Assembly (NCBI GenBank): GCA_036563505.1
Contig: DATCMH010000002.1
Span: forward strand, 592,855 to 656,854
Source of the DNA: DATCMH01 sp036563505
GTDB taxonomy: Bacteria; Pseudomonadota; Alphaproteobacteria; Rhizobiales; Beijerinckiaceae
Length of the DNA stretch: 64,000 nucleotides
Direction of reading: 5' to 3'
Below, piece after piece: positions 16,466 to 24,707 of the stretch (position 1 is its first letter; each line of letters starts with the position of its first letter). The notes beneath the pieces were generated by a model. It did not search any database. It saw nothing but the letters and a program-made list of their open reading frames with translations, and was not told the DNA's origin. Made by a program: the position numbers and the translations under genes.

Positions 16466-17530
16466 TCACCGCACCATCAGCGCCCAATAATCGAGGTCGA
16501 GGATCACGCTCGGGTGATAGCCCTCCCCCGCCCTGTCCGGGAAGCCGGCGCAGGGCTCGTTCTTCGTCGCGACCGTGCGCAGGCGCAGGGCCCCGATGTC
16601 GGAGCGTCCCGGCACCTCGGCGGTCTGCAAGACCTCGGTCCAAGCATAGACCGTGTCGCCGGCGAACAAGGGCGCGACGTGCCGGCCGGCGTTGAGGGCC
16701 GCGACGTGGAAGGCGTTGGCGAGGCCGTTGAAGGACAAGGAGCGGGCGAGTGAAATGACGTGCCCGCCATAGATCAGCCGGCGCTTGAAGCGCCCCTGCG
16801 CCGCGGCGAACTGGTCGAAATGCACCTTGGCCGTGTTCTGGTAGAGCCGCGTGGCGAGCTGGTGCTCCGCCTCCTCCACCGTCATGCCGTCGACATGGTC
16901 GATGCGCTCGCCCGCCGTGTAATCCGCGAAGCGGTGCGGGCTGCCGGCAAGCCCCAAATCGTAGGCCGCCGCGTCCAGGACCGGCACGGCCTGCCCGAGC
17001 GCGGCCGCCGGCACGGCCTTGGGCAGGTCCGGCACGTGCTCCTCCTTCGGCTTCGCCGCGCCATCGCGCTTTCGCACCAGAACCCAGCGGCAATAGGCGA
17101 GGACCGCCTCGCCGGCCGCGTCGAAGCCCGTGGTGCGGACATAGACGACGCCCGTCTCGCGGTTCGAGCTCTCCTTGAGCCCGATCACCTCGGAGACAGC
17201 GCTCAAGGTCTCGCCGGGATAGACCGATTTCAGGAAGCGTCCGTCGGCATAGCCGAGATTGGCCACGGCGTTGAGGGAAATGTCCGGCACCGTTTTGCCG
17301 AAGACGGTGTGGAAGACGAGGAGATCGTCGAGGGGACTGGCCGGATAGCCGAGGGCCTTGGCGAAGGCGTCCGAGGATTGCACCGCGAAGCGGTGGCCGT
17401 AGAGCGCCGTCGAGAGGCTGGCATCGCCCGCCGTCAGCGTGCGCGGCGTCGCGTGGCGGATGGTTTCGCCTAAAGTGAAATCCTCGAAGAAGCGGCCCGG
17501 ATCGGTCTTCACGGCAAGGCTCTCCCTCAT
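16466..17530 (-). CDS. mcd: Mesaconyl-CoA hydratase (MaoC-like, tandem hot-dog)
   Basis: 354 residues with two MaoC-like hot-dog domains (about 10-160 and 185-340). The N-terminus KTDPGRFFEDFTLGETIRHATPRTL (split: PGRFFEDFTLGETIRHA) matches mesaconyl-C1-CoA hydratase of the ethylmalonyl-CoA pathway, which interconverts methylmalyl-CoA and mesaconyl-CoA during acetyl-CoA assimilation. Supporting segments are GDASLSTALYGHRFAVQSSD, VYPGETLSAVSEVIGLKESS and GHVISLARSLSFNGLAN. It follows folD by 34 bases in the same direction. The presence of this enzyme argues for a serine-cycle or isocitrate-lyase-negative lifestyle. Confidence 0.93.
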   Translation of the reverse strand: MRESLAVKTDPGRFFEDFTLGETIRHATPRTLTAGDASLSTALYGHRFAVQSSDAFAKALGYPASPLDDLLVFHTVFGKTVPDISLNAVANLGYADGRFLKSVYPGETLSAVSEVIGLKESSNRETGVVYVRTTGFDAAGEAVLAYCRWVLVRKRDGAAKPKEEHVPDLPKAVPAAALGQAVPVLDAAAYDLGLAGSPHRFADYTAGERIDHVDGMTVEEAEHQLATRLYQNTAKVHFDQFAAAQGRFKRRLIYGGHVISLARSLSFNGLANAFHVAALNAGRHVAPLFAGDTVYAWTEVLQTAEVPGRSDIGALRLRTVATKNEPCAGFPDRAGEGYHPSVILDLDYWALMVR

Positions 17531-17564
17531 GGCTTCAGGATCGGGGCGTCTTGACGCTTGCCGC

Positions 17565-18455
17565 TCACATCGCCGGCACCGGCAGCCCGCGGCGGCGGCA
17601 GGCTGCCTCGACGGTGTTGCGCAAGAGGCAGGCGATCGTCATCGGCCCCACGCCCCCCGGCACGGGGGTGATGGCGCCGGCGATCTGCGCCGCCTCGGTA
17701 TAGGCCACGTCGCCGACGAGCCGGGTCTTGCCCTCGCCGAGATCGGGCGCCGGCAAGCGGTTGATGCCGACGTCGATCACGGTGGCGCCGGGCTTGATCC
17801 AATCGCCCCGCACCATCCCCGGCCGGCCGACCGCAGCGATCAGCACGTCGGCCCGCCGGCACAGCGCAGGCAGGTCGCGCGTACGGGAATGGGCCATCGT
17901 CACGGTGCAGTTCTCGGCGAGCAGGAGTTGGGCCACAGGTTTGCCGACGAGGAGCGAGCGCCCGAGCACCACGGCGTCGAGGCCGTCCAGCCTGTCGTGC
18001 ACGCTCTTGAGGAGGATGAGAGAGCCGAGCGGCGTGCAAGGCGCGAGCGCCGGGAGCCCGCTCGCCAGCCGCCCCGCGTTGAGAGGATGCAGGCCGTCGA
18101 CGTCCTTGTCCGGATCGAGGGCCGCGATGACGGCCTGCGCGTCGAGGTGGTCGGGCAGGGGCAACTGCACGAGGATGCCGTCGACCTGCGGGTCGGCGTT
18201 GAGCCTGGCGACAAGCGCGAGGAGTTCCGCCTGGCTCGCGGTTGCCGGAAGGGCGTGATCGAAGGAGCGCATGCCCGCCTCGACGGTCTGCCGCACCTTG
18301 TTGCGCACGTAGACTTGCGAGGCCGGATTCTCGCCGACGAGCACCACGGCGAGCCCCGGCGTCGCGCCCTGCGCCACGAGGCCTGCTACGGCGGCCCCGA
18401 CCCGGGCGCGCAGCGCCGCGGCCTGCGCCGTCCCGTCGATGACCTCAGCCGCCAT
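17565..18455 (-). CDS. folD: Bifunctional methylene-THF dehydrogenase / methenyl-THF cyclohydrolase
   Basis: 296 residues, normal FolD length. Motifs: VGENPASQVYVRNKVR (the catalytic YxxxK: Y and K), DGILVQLPLPDHLD, DVDGLHPLNAGRL, CTPLGSLILLKS, VVLGRSLLVGKPVAQLLL (NADP-binding) and PVPGGVGPMTIACLL. It oxidises 5,10-methylene-THF to 10-formyl-THF for purine and one-carbon supply. Between yggT (36 bases) and mcd (34 bases), all on the minus strand, so probably co-transcribed. Confidence 0.98.
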   Translation of the reverse strand: MAAEVIDGTAQAAALRARVGAAVAGLVAQGATPGLAVVLVGENPASQVYVRNKVRQTVEAGMRSFDHALPATASQAELLALVARLNADPQVDGILVQLPLPDHLDAQAVIAALDPDKDVDGLHPLNAGRLASGLPALAPCTPLGSLILLKSVHDRLDGLDAVVLGRSLLVGKPVAQLLLAENCTVTMAHSRTRDLPALCRRADVLIAAVGRPGMVRGDWIKPGATVIDVGINRLPAPDLGEGKTRLVGDVAYTEAAQIAGAITPVPGGVGPMTIACLLRNTVEAACRRRGLPVPAM

Positions 18456-18491
18456 GCCCCGCCCCTCTCGCGATCGCGCCCGGCCGCGGGA

Positions 18492-18788
18492 TCATCGGCT
18501 GAGGGCGAGCCCGCCCACGAGCTCGAAGACGAGGTTGCGGATGAAGAACAGGCCGAGGATGAGAATGATCGGCGCGATGTCAATGCCGCCGAGATTGGGC
18601 AAGATGCGGCGGATCGGTCGTAGGGCCGGCTCGGTGATGCGGTAGAGGAAGTCGCCGATTTGCGCCACGACGGGGTTGCGGGCGTTGACGACGTTGAAGG
18701 CGACGAGCCAGCTCAGCACGGCACTGGCGACGAGGATGTAGACGTAGAGGGTGATGACCGTGTCGAAGAGCGACAGGAGCGAGCGCAT
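18492..18788 (-). CDS. YggT family membrane protein
   Basis: 98 residues with two hydrophobic helices, about residues 5-32 (LFDTVITLYVYILVASAVLSWL) truncated here to TVITLYVYILVASAVLSWL, and 68-92 (IAPIILILGLFFIRNLVFEL). The connecting segment RITEPALRPIRRILPNLGGID is the YggT signature (ITEPxLRPIRRxLP). YggT proteins are linked to osmotic tolerance and cell-shape functions in some bacteria, without a defined reaction. The ATG at 18788 starts 115 bases from the tRNA gene, on the opposite strand. Confidence 0.95.
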   Translation of the reverse strand: MRSLLSLFDTVITLYVYILVASAVLSWLVAFNVVNARNPVVAQIGDFLYRITEPALRPIRRILPNLGGIDIAPIILILGLFFIRNLVFELVGGLALSR

Positions 18789-18902
18789 GGAACCCCGGCA
18801 AGGCGATGAACGAGCGCGCGTCCGGGCGCCCTCAAAGCGCCCCGCGGCTCCGGAAAGGAATTGACACGCCGCGGCCCCGAAGCCTAGAAGGCGCGCCTGG
18901 CC

Positions 18903-18978
<76 letters not shown>

Positions 18979-19274
18979 GGCATTCCGGCCAAAAACCCAC
19001 TGTGTAAGTCTCGGCTGAGACCCTGGTGTATTCGGGGGTTTGCTGCCGCACCCGCCCGAGGGATCACGGGAACAGGCCGCGATCCCGCGCCGGTGCGGCG
19101 CCGGCTTCCCGGGCCCGCTTCTTACGTTTTCCGCGCTGGAATGAACCTGAGTGCGCGAGGTGGGTTCGCCAGACTGAGCGGCTTCAGCCCGCGCTGTCGC
19201 GGTCCGGTTGAGGATCGCTCCGATTCAAGCGCGGCTCTGCGGAAGTTTGCTCCCCTTCACTCCCCAGCCTTGAC
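18979..19274. other. Gap between tRNA-Ala and pqqE, no gene seen
   Basis: 296 bases between the tRNA 3' end and the pqqE stop. No open frame with a family signature, no integrase remnant and no direct repeat of the tRNA 3' end was found. It must contain the 3' end of the pqq transcript, but no clear terminator was seen. Confidence 0.5.
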
Positions 19275-20414
19275 TTACGGCAGCGCGGCGGCTGCGACGC
19301 CGGCCTCGGTGCGCTCTTTGGCGTCCGCGCCGCCGATGGTGCGGTAGACGTAAGGGGGCGCCTCGCCGGCCCCGGCCTCGGCGGCGGCGAGCGCGCCGAT
19401 GCGGGCGTGATGAGGGGAGAGCGAACAGGCCGGGTCGGTCGCGGCGGCGTCGCCGGTCAGCGCCAGCGCCTGGCAGCGGCAGCCGCCCCAATCGCGCTCC
19501 TTGCGGTCGCAGGAGCGGCAGGGCTCCGGCATCCAATCGGTCCCGCGAAAGGCCGCAAAGGCCGGCGAGGACACCCAGATCTCGGCCAGCGACCGCTCGC
19601 GCACCGACCAGAACGCGAGCCCAGGGATGGTCTCGGCCGCATGGCAGGGCAGGACGCGCCCCGACGGCGTCACGTTCATGAGGCGCCGGCCCCAGCCGCC
19701 GGCGCAGGCTTTCGGGTAGGCGGCGTAGTAGTCCGGCACCACGAGGTCGATGACGAGCTGGCCCTCGAGCGCCTTGCGCGCCGCTTCGACGGTCCGGATC
19801 GAGCGGTCGACATCGGCCTTGGCCGGCATGAGCGCGGCGCGGTTCGCGTAGGCCCAGCCATAATACTGCGTGTGGGCCACCTCGAGGCGCTTGGCGCCCA
19901 GCCGCACCGCGAGGTCGATGATACGCTCCACCTCGTCGATGTTGCCGCGGTGGATCACGGCGTTCAGGGTCAGCGGCAGTCCAAGCGCCGTCACGCGCTC
20001 CGCGAACGCCATTTTCTGGGCTTGAGCGTTCACCAGGCCGCCGATGCGTTCGCCATTCGCCGCGTCGGCCGACTGAATCGAGAGCTGGACGTGGTCGAGC
20101 CCGGCCTCAGCCAGGGCATCGAGCTTGGCGAGCGCGCCGCCGACGCCCGAGGTGATCAGGTTCGAGTAGAGGCCGACCCGGGCGCAGTGGGCCGTGATCG
20201 CCACGACGTCGGCGCGCGCTGTCGGCTCGCCCCCTGAGAGGTGCACGTGCAGAACGCCCAAAGCCGCAGCCTCCGACAGCACCCGCTGCCACGTCTCGGT
20301 GTCGAGTTCGGCCGAGCGGCGGTCGAGCTCGAGCGGATTCGAGCAATAAGGGCAGCGCAGCGGACAGCGGTGGGTGAGCTCCGCGAGAAGGCCGATCGGG
20401 GCGGGGGCGTTCAT
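19275..20414 (-). CDS. pqqE: PQQ biosynthesis radical SAM enzyme PqqE
   Basis: 379 residues. The radical SAM cluster is CPLRCPYC (Cys 17, 21, 24) in LLAELTHRCPLRCPYCSNPL; VHLSGGEPTAR is the SAM-binding GGEP. The C-terminal SPASM region has CAGGWGRRLMNVTPSGRVLPC and EPCRSCDRKERDWGGCRC, ligands for auxiliary Fe-S clusters. PqqE makes the first Glu-Tyr crosslink in the PqqA peptide, with PqqD as chaperone. Its ATGA overlaps the pqqD stop. Last gene of the pqqABCDE operon. Confidence 0.98.
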   Translation of the reverse strand: MNAPAPIGLLAELTHRCPLRCPYCSNPLELDRRSAELDTETWQRVLSEAAALGVLHVHLSGGEPTARADVVAITAHCARVGLYSNLITSGVGGALAKLDALAEAGLDHVQLSIQSADAANGERIGGLVNAQAQKMAFAERVTALGLPLTLNAVIHRGNIDEVERIIDLAVRLGAKRLEVAHTQYYGWAYANRAALMPAKADVDRSIRTVEAARKALEGQLVIDLVVPDYYAAYPKACAGGWGRRLMNVTPSGRVLPCHAAETIPGLAFWSVRERSLAEIWVSSPAFAAFRGTDWMPEPCRSCDRKERDWGGCRCQALALTGDAAATDPACSLSPHHARIGALAAAEAGAGEAPPYVYRTIGGADAKERTEAGVAAAALP

Positions 20415-20692
20415 CGGTCGAGCACCCGCTTCTTCGCGAGATCGCTCAACATCGCGACCACGTCGCCCTCGATCACGGCGCGGTCCTCCGCGTACTTCGC
20501 CGCCAGCGCGTCGATGATGTCGCCGACGCTGCGGCTTCCATCGACGAGGCTCAGCACCTCGGCCGCGACCGCATCAAGGTCGAAGGCGCGCTCAGGCGCC
20601 AGCAGCACGTGCGCGCTTCGCACCTCATCGAAGCGCAGGCGCACGCCGCGGGGCAGGCGCGGCACGTCGGACAGGCTCAGCGCGTCGCTCAC
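20411..20692 (-). CDS. pqqD: PQQ biosynthesis peptide chaperone PqqD
   Basis: 93 residues from a GTG at 20692, chosen because the family begins here (SDALSLSDVPRLPRGVRLRF) and the GTGA overlaps the pqqC stop. The upstream ORF extension is the pqqC 3' end in another frame. Family blocks are LRFDEVRSAHVLLAPERAF and LDAVAAEVLSLVDGSRSV followed by IIDALAAKY. PqqD binds the PqqA substrate peptide and presents it to PqqE. It is a stand-alone gene, unlike the pqqC/D fusion of Methylorubrum extorquens. Confidence 0.96.
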   Translation of the reverse strand: MSDALSLSDVPRLPRGVRLRFDEVRSAHVLLAPERAFDLDAVAAEVLSLVDGSRSVGDIIDALAAKYAEDRAVIEGDVVAMLSDLAKKRVLDR

Positions 20693-21480
20693 GGGGAAAG
20701 CTCCGCCCCTGGCGTCCAGGCGCCCGGTGGGGGCAGGCCCGGATCGACATAGGCGTGGTGCAGGGCGTCGAGCTGGCTCCAGAGCACGTCGCACTTGAAG
20801 GTCAGAGCCCCGAGAACCGCTGCCTGCAGCTCCGGCGTGGTCGCGTGCTGCTTGGCGTAGGCGAGGGCGAAATCGGCGTCGCGGGGCGCCTGGGTCATGC
20901 GCTTGTCGAAATAGGCGAGCGTGTCCTTTGAGACGAAGTCGTAGGCCGCGAGCATGCCGGCCACCCGCTCGGAGATGATGGTCGGGGCGAACATCTCGGT
21001 GAGCGATGACGCGATGGCCTCAAGCAGCGTCCGTTCGCGCACGAAATGGACGTAGGCCTCCACGGCGAAGCGGGTCGCCGGCAGGATCCCGCGGGTCGAG
21101 GTCACGTAGCCGCGCGGGAAGCCGAGACCGTCGGTGAGCTTGAGCCAGCGCTCGATGCCCCCGTCGCCGGCCGCCTCGCCATCGTGATCGATGATGCGAT
21201 GACGCCAGATCCGGCGCAGCGCCGGATCGTCCATCCGGGCGACGATGGAGGCGTCCTTCACCGGAATCATCGCTTGGTAATAGTAGCGGTTGAGCGCCCA
21301 GGCGCGGACCTGGTCACGGTCGAGCTTGCCGCCGTGGAGCAGGCGATGGAACGGGTGCAGATTGTGGTAACGCCGCCCCCCGATGTCGCGCAGGGCCGCT
21401 TCGAGCTCCTCCGGGGTTCGGAGCCGGTCGGGCTGCGAGGCGGGAGTCGTCGCGGCGAAGGGCATGAAGGCAGAGCTCAT
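20689..21480 (-). CDS. pqqC: Pyrroloquinoline-quinone synthase PqqC
   Basis: 263 residues, the usual length for unfused PqqC. It performs the last oxidations and ring closure to PQQ with O2 and no metal. Characteristic segments are RYHNLHPFHRLLHGGKLDRDQ (taken as YHNLHPFHRLLHGGKL), QVRAWALNRYYYQAMIPVKD, IIDHDGEAAGDGGIERWLKL, SLTEMFAPTIISERV and FDKRMTQAPRDADFAL. It follows pqqB by three bases and overlaps pqqD by four (GTGA). Confidence 0.98.
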   Translation of the reverse strand: MSSAFMPFAATTPASQPDRLRTPEELEAALRDIGGRRYHNLHPFHRLLHGGKLDRDQVRAWALNRYYYQAMIPVKDASIVARMDDPALRRIWRHRIIDHDGEAAGDGGIERWLKLTDGLGFPRGYVTSTRGILPATRFAVEAYVHFVRERTLLEAIASSLTEMFAPTIISERVAGMLAAYDFVSKDTLAYFDKRMTQAPRDADFALAYAKQHATTPELQAAVLGALTFKCDVLWSQLDALHHAYVDPGLPPPGAWTPGAELSP

Positions 21481-21483
21481 CGC

Positions 21484-22416
21484 CTATTCCACCAGAGCCG
21501 CGGCGGTTTCCTCCGGCGCGAGATGGAGGGCCAGACCGTCGTGGGCGACCGTCCAGCCCGCCGCTTCGACGCGCCCGCGCTCAGCCGAGCCTTCGATGAG
21601 GACGGGATTGGTATTGTTGACGTGAACGAAGATGCGCCGACCGATCGTGAGGTCCGCAAGCCCCGCGATGGAGCCCTCGCGCCCGCTCATCGGAACGTGA
21701 CCCATCCGCCAGCCCGTCTTTGTGCCGACGCCCGCCCGGATCATGTCGTCGTCCTCGAGCACCGTACCGTCGAAGAGAAGGGCGTCGACGCCGTCGACGC
21801 GACGGCGCAGCTCCTCGCTCACCCGGGCGCAGCCGGGCACATAGGCGAGGCGCCGGCGCCCGACCTCGACCAGAACACCCACCGTGCTCTCGCCCGCCTC
21901 GCCGATGACGGGGGCGGCGCCCTCAAGCCAGAGCGGCGCCTTGCCGGGAACAGGGAACAGGGTCACGCGCAAGCCCGGTAGGGGCTCGATGATCCGATCG
22001 AGGGCGACCTCGCGACGTTCCACGAACGCCGGGTTCAGCACGTCGAAGACGGGGTTCGCGCCAAGAGCCGTCAGGATCTCGCGCGTGCCGTAAAGCGCGA
22101 ACGGCTGGCCCTCCCGCAACGAGAGCAGGCCCGCGATATGGTCGACGTCGCCGTTGGTGAGCAGCACCGCGGCGATGGGCGAGTGCCGCAGCCGGTCCCG
22201 CGGATGCAGCGCCGGATTGGCGCCGATCTGCTGCCGGATATCCGGGGATGCGTTGACGACGAGCCAGTGCTCCCCGTCGGCTGAGACGGCCAGGCTCGAT
22301 TGCGTGCGCGGCCTGACCCTCGCGTCCCCGCCCCAGGCAAGGCTGCAGACCGGGCAGCGGCAGTTCCACTGGGGAACCCCGCCGCCCGCCGCCGAACCGA
22401 GGATGATCGCCTGCAT
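21484..22416 (-). CDS. pqqB: PQQ biosynthesis protein PqqB (metallo-beta-lactamase fold)
   Basis: 310 residues from the ATG at 22416 (MQAIILGSAAGGGVPQWNC). Motifs are LGSAAGGGVPQWNCRCPVC, NASPDIRQQI, LLTNGDVDHIAGLLSLREG (metal-binding region of this family) and FVHVNNTNPVLIEGSAER. PqqB acts in an oxidation step on the PqqA-derived diamino acid intermediate. A 41-base gap separates it from pqqA. Confidence 0.98.
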   Translation of the reverse strand: MQAIILGSAAGGGVPQWNCRCPVCSLAWGGDARVRPRTQSSLAVSADGEHWLVVNASPDIRQQIGANPALHPRDRLRHSPIAAVLLTNGDVDHIAGLLSLREGQPFALYGTREILTALGANPVFDVLNPAFVERREVALDRIIEPLPGLRVTLFPVPGKAPLWLEGAAPVIGEAGESTVGVLVEVGRRRLAYVPGCARVSEELRRRVDGVDALLFDGTVLEDDDMIRAGVGTKTGWRMGHVPMSGREGSIAGLADLTIGRRIFVHVNNTNPVLIEGSAERGRVEAAGWTVAHDGLALHLAPEETAAALVE

Positions 22417-22457
22417 CGGTCCGGAGGCCCCGCCCGAAGGGTCGGGCGTGGGCCGCG

Positions 22458-22550
22458 TCAGATGAGAACCGGATCGATCTCGGCCGACTCGTAGCTCGTC
22501 ACCTCCATGCCGACGCACACTTCCTGAACAGACGGTTTCGTCCACTTCAT
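22458..22550 (-). CDS. pqqA: PQQ precursor peptide PqqA
   Basis: 30 residues: MKWTKPSVQEVCVGMEVTSY followed by ESAEIDPVLI. The conserved Glu16 and Tyr20 (EVTSY) are the residues joined to form PQQ. A strong Shine-Dalgarno (GAGGAGGACACC) precedes the ATG at 22550. It is the first gene of pqqABCDE and would be expressed in excess of the rest. The longer frame reaching 22760 has no support. Confidence 0.97.
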   Translation of the reverse strand: MKWTKPSVQEVCVGMEVTSYESAEIDPVLI

Positions 22551-22965
22551 GGTGTCCTCCTCGCGATCTTCAGAATCCTGCTGTCGCGGATCCTGGATCC
22601 ATGTGACCGGGTGCTCGTCACGAATTAAGTATCGGGGCTCCAAGCGTCCTCGGCAAGCCCTGCGATCCCTCGCGCTCACGGCGCGATGTGGTCCGAAGGG
22701 GGTTAGCGCACCGGCAGAACCCGAGCGGAATGCGCCCTGAGGCGCTCCGGACAATGTCAAATGCGGTCGGGTCCGCTGCGATGTCCTGCACCTCGTTTCG
22801 ACATGCGACCCTCGCCGCTCGCGGGACGCACGGCGAACGGGGAAGGATGCTTGCGCGAGCTTGGCCGCGGACCTAACAATCGGGGGCGCCGTTGCGCGAG
22901 AAGACTCAGGCGCGGCGCACAGGGGGCCTTGTCACCAGAACACTTACACAGCGGAGGAAACACCG
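22551..22965. promoter_or_regulatory. Divergent promoter region of pqqA and the sugar dehydrogenase gene
   Basis: 415 bases without a gene. It holds the pqqA promoter on the minus strand and the sugar dehydrogenase promoter on the plus strand. A less GC-rich patch at 22618-22635 lies about 75 bases upstream of pqqA. No reliable -35/-10 pair, operator palindrome or conserved RNA fold was recognised. Confidence 0.5.
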
Positions 22966-24246
22966 ATGACGCGCCGGATCAGCACCGTGTTGCAGTATGC
23001 GTTGTTAGCTTCGCTCGCCCTGCCGGGATTGGCGGTGGCTCAATCGGCGGGCGGAACGCCGACCCTGACCAGTACCACCGTGCTCAAAGACCGAGACAAC
23101 GTCATCTGGGACATGGCGTTTCTGCCTGATGGCACCATGTTCTTCACGGAGCGATGCGGCGGCCTCTCGGTACGGCTGCCGTCCGGCACGGTCACTCCCC
23201 TCCTTGGGATCAAGGACTCCAAAGGCTACCCGCAGACGGCGTCCGATCTCTTCTGCGGCGGGCAGGCCGGCATGGCTGGGGTCGCGATCGATCCTGACTT
23301 CGCGACCAACCGCTTCATCTACGTGTATTCCGCCTCGAGCATGAGCGCGCCCGGCAGCAACCGGGTCCTGCGCCTGACGGTCAGCCCTGATCTGACCAGC
23401 GTCTCGAACCGCCAGGACATCGTCACCGACATCGCCTACAAGCCGGAGAAGAGCGACCATCCGTTCGGCGACCCTGGCGCGCACAACGGCGGCCGCCTCC
23501 GCTTCGGTCCGGGGGACGGTTTCCTGTACGTGACGACGGGCGACACCCATAACGGCGAGGTGCCGCAGAGCCCGACGCGCATCGGCGGCAAGGTGCTCCG
23601 CATCGATCGGGACGGCAAAGCGGCGCCGGGCAACAACCCGCCCCAGGGTTTCGATCCCCGCGTCTTCACCTACGGCCATCGCAACCCGCAGGGCATCTGC
23701 TTCCGGCCGGGCACCAATCAGCCCTTCACCTCCGAGAACGGGCCTTGGCATACCGACGAGGTGACCGCACTCGTTGCCGGCGGCAACGCCGGATGGGATC
23801 CTCGCCCGAATGTCGGCGGACGCGGCGACTGCCCAGACAAGTATTGCGGATACTCGCCCAATCAGATGGGCGCCATGGATCCCAAGGAACGGTCGGCCTT
23901 CATGCCGATGACCGACACGAAGACCTATCCCAACGCGATGAAGCCGGCCTGGACCAACGAGGGCTTGTCGCAGGGCATGATGGGATGCGCGTTCCTGAGC
24001 GGCGCTCAATGGAAGGACTGGAACGGCCGGATGGTCGTGACCTACACGGGCATCGGCATCCACGGGACGCCGGTGGGGAACCGCCTCGACGTGCTCGACA
24101 TCACGCCCGACGGCTCGTCGGCCACCCGCACGACCGCGGCGCTTCCGATGCCGGCGGGCCGCTTCCGGTCGGCCGTGCAGAGTCCGGATGGCAGCCTCTA
24201 CGTGTCGACGGACACGGGTGAAGTCTACCAGCTGAAGGCCAACTGA
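22966..24246 (+). CDS. PQQ-dependent sugar dehydrogenase (soluble GDH/Asd type), periplasmic
   Basis: 426 residues from ATG 22966 after GGAGGAAA. A Sec signal peptide is visible (YALLASLALPGLAVA, cleavage near AVA-QS). The mature protein is a six-bladed propeller of the PQQ-dependent aldose sugar dehydrogenase family: VIWDMAFLPDGTMFFTER, DLFCGGQAGMAGVAIDPDFA, FGDPGAHNGGRLRFGPGDG (the catalytic-His HNGGRLRFGPDG block), GKVLRIDRDGKAAPGNN, and YGHRNPQGICFRPG. It would oxidise aldoses in the periplasm and pass electrons to a cytochrome. It is divergent from pqqA, and a c-type cytochrome gene follows 94 bases later. The true sugar substrate cannot be told from sequence. Confidence 0.93.
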   Translation: MTRRISTVLQYALLASLALPGLAVAQSAGGTPTLTSTTVLKDRDNVIWDMAFLPDGTMFFTERCGGLSVRLPSGTVTPLLGIKDSKGYPQTASDLFCGGQAGMAGVAIDPDFATNRFIYVYSASSMSAPGSNRVLRLTVSPDLTSVSNRQDIVTDIAYKPEKSDHPFGDPGAHNGGRLRFGPGDGFLYVTTGDTHNGEVPQSPTRIGGKVLRIDRDGKAAPGNNPPQGFDPRVFTYGHRNPQGICFRPGTNQPFTSENGPWHTDEVTALVAGGNAGWDPRPNVGGRGDCPDKYCGYSPNQMGAMDPKERSAFMPMTDTKTYPNAMKPAWTNEGLSQGMMGCAFLSGAQWKDWNGRMVVTYTGIGIHGTPVGNRLDVLDITPDGSSATRTTAALPMPAGRFRSAVQSPDGSLYVSTDTGEVYQLKAN

Positions 24247-24340
24247 GCAGGTTGAGCGTCGGCCGCGCCGCCAGGTTGGCGGCGCGGTCCAGTGCGGTCG
24301 AGGTGCTCAAGGGTCCGTCGCAGAAGCGGGACCGCTCGAA

Positions 24341-24664
24341 ATGGGAATGATCTTGATGGTCGACATCCGGCATGTCGCTGCGGCGCTCGCCGTTCTCCTG
24401 ACCTCGCCGACCCTCGCCAGCCCGGAGCTGGCGCGGAGCAAGAATTGCGTGGCCTGCCATCATCTGGAGCGAAAGATGATCGGGCCCGCGTACAAGGCGA
24501 TGGCCGAACGCTACGCGAAGGACGAGGGGGCTCTCCCGAAGCTGAGCGAGAAGGTGATCAAGGGTGGCGCGGGCAGTTGGGGGCAGACGCCGATGCCGGC
24601 GCAAGCGAACGTCACTCCGGCCGAAGCCGAAACTCTGGTGAAGTGGATCCTCTCGCAACAGTAG
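24341..24664 (+). CDS. Small class I c-type cytochrome
   Basis: 107 residues; MVDIRHVAAALAVLLTSPTLA from a third Met (24356) is a good signal peptide, so either start is possible. The single haem site is NCVACHHLE (CxxCH) and the axial Met lies in QTPMPAQANV, as in cytochromes c551/c552 (KGGAGSWGQTPMPA). It ends LVKWILSQQ, the typical terminal helix. Position right after the sugar dehydrogenase suggests it as that enzyme's electron acceptor. Confidence 0.93.
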   Translation: MGMILMVDIRHVAAALAVLLTSPTLASPELARSKNCVACHHLERKMIGPAYKAMAERYAKDEGALPKLSEKVIKGGAGSWGQTPMPAQANVTPAEAETLVKWILSQQ

Positions 24665-24707
24665 TCACGGCCGACGGCCAGCGCGCCCTCGACCCCGAAC
24701 GTCGGCC

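Noticed and set aside
20690..20794. N-terminal extension of pqqD
   Set aside because: It is the 3' end of pqqC in another frame; the family begins at GTG 20692.
22551..22965. Riboswitch upstream of pqqA or the sugar dehydrogenase gene
   Set aside because: No recognised conserved core or pairing could be seen by eye.
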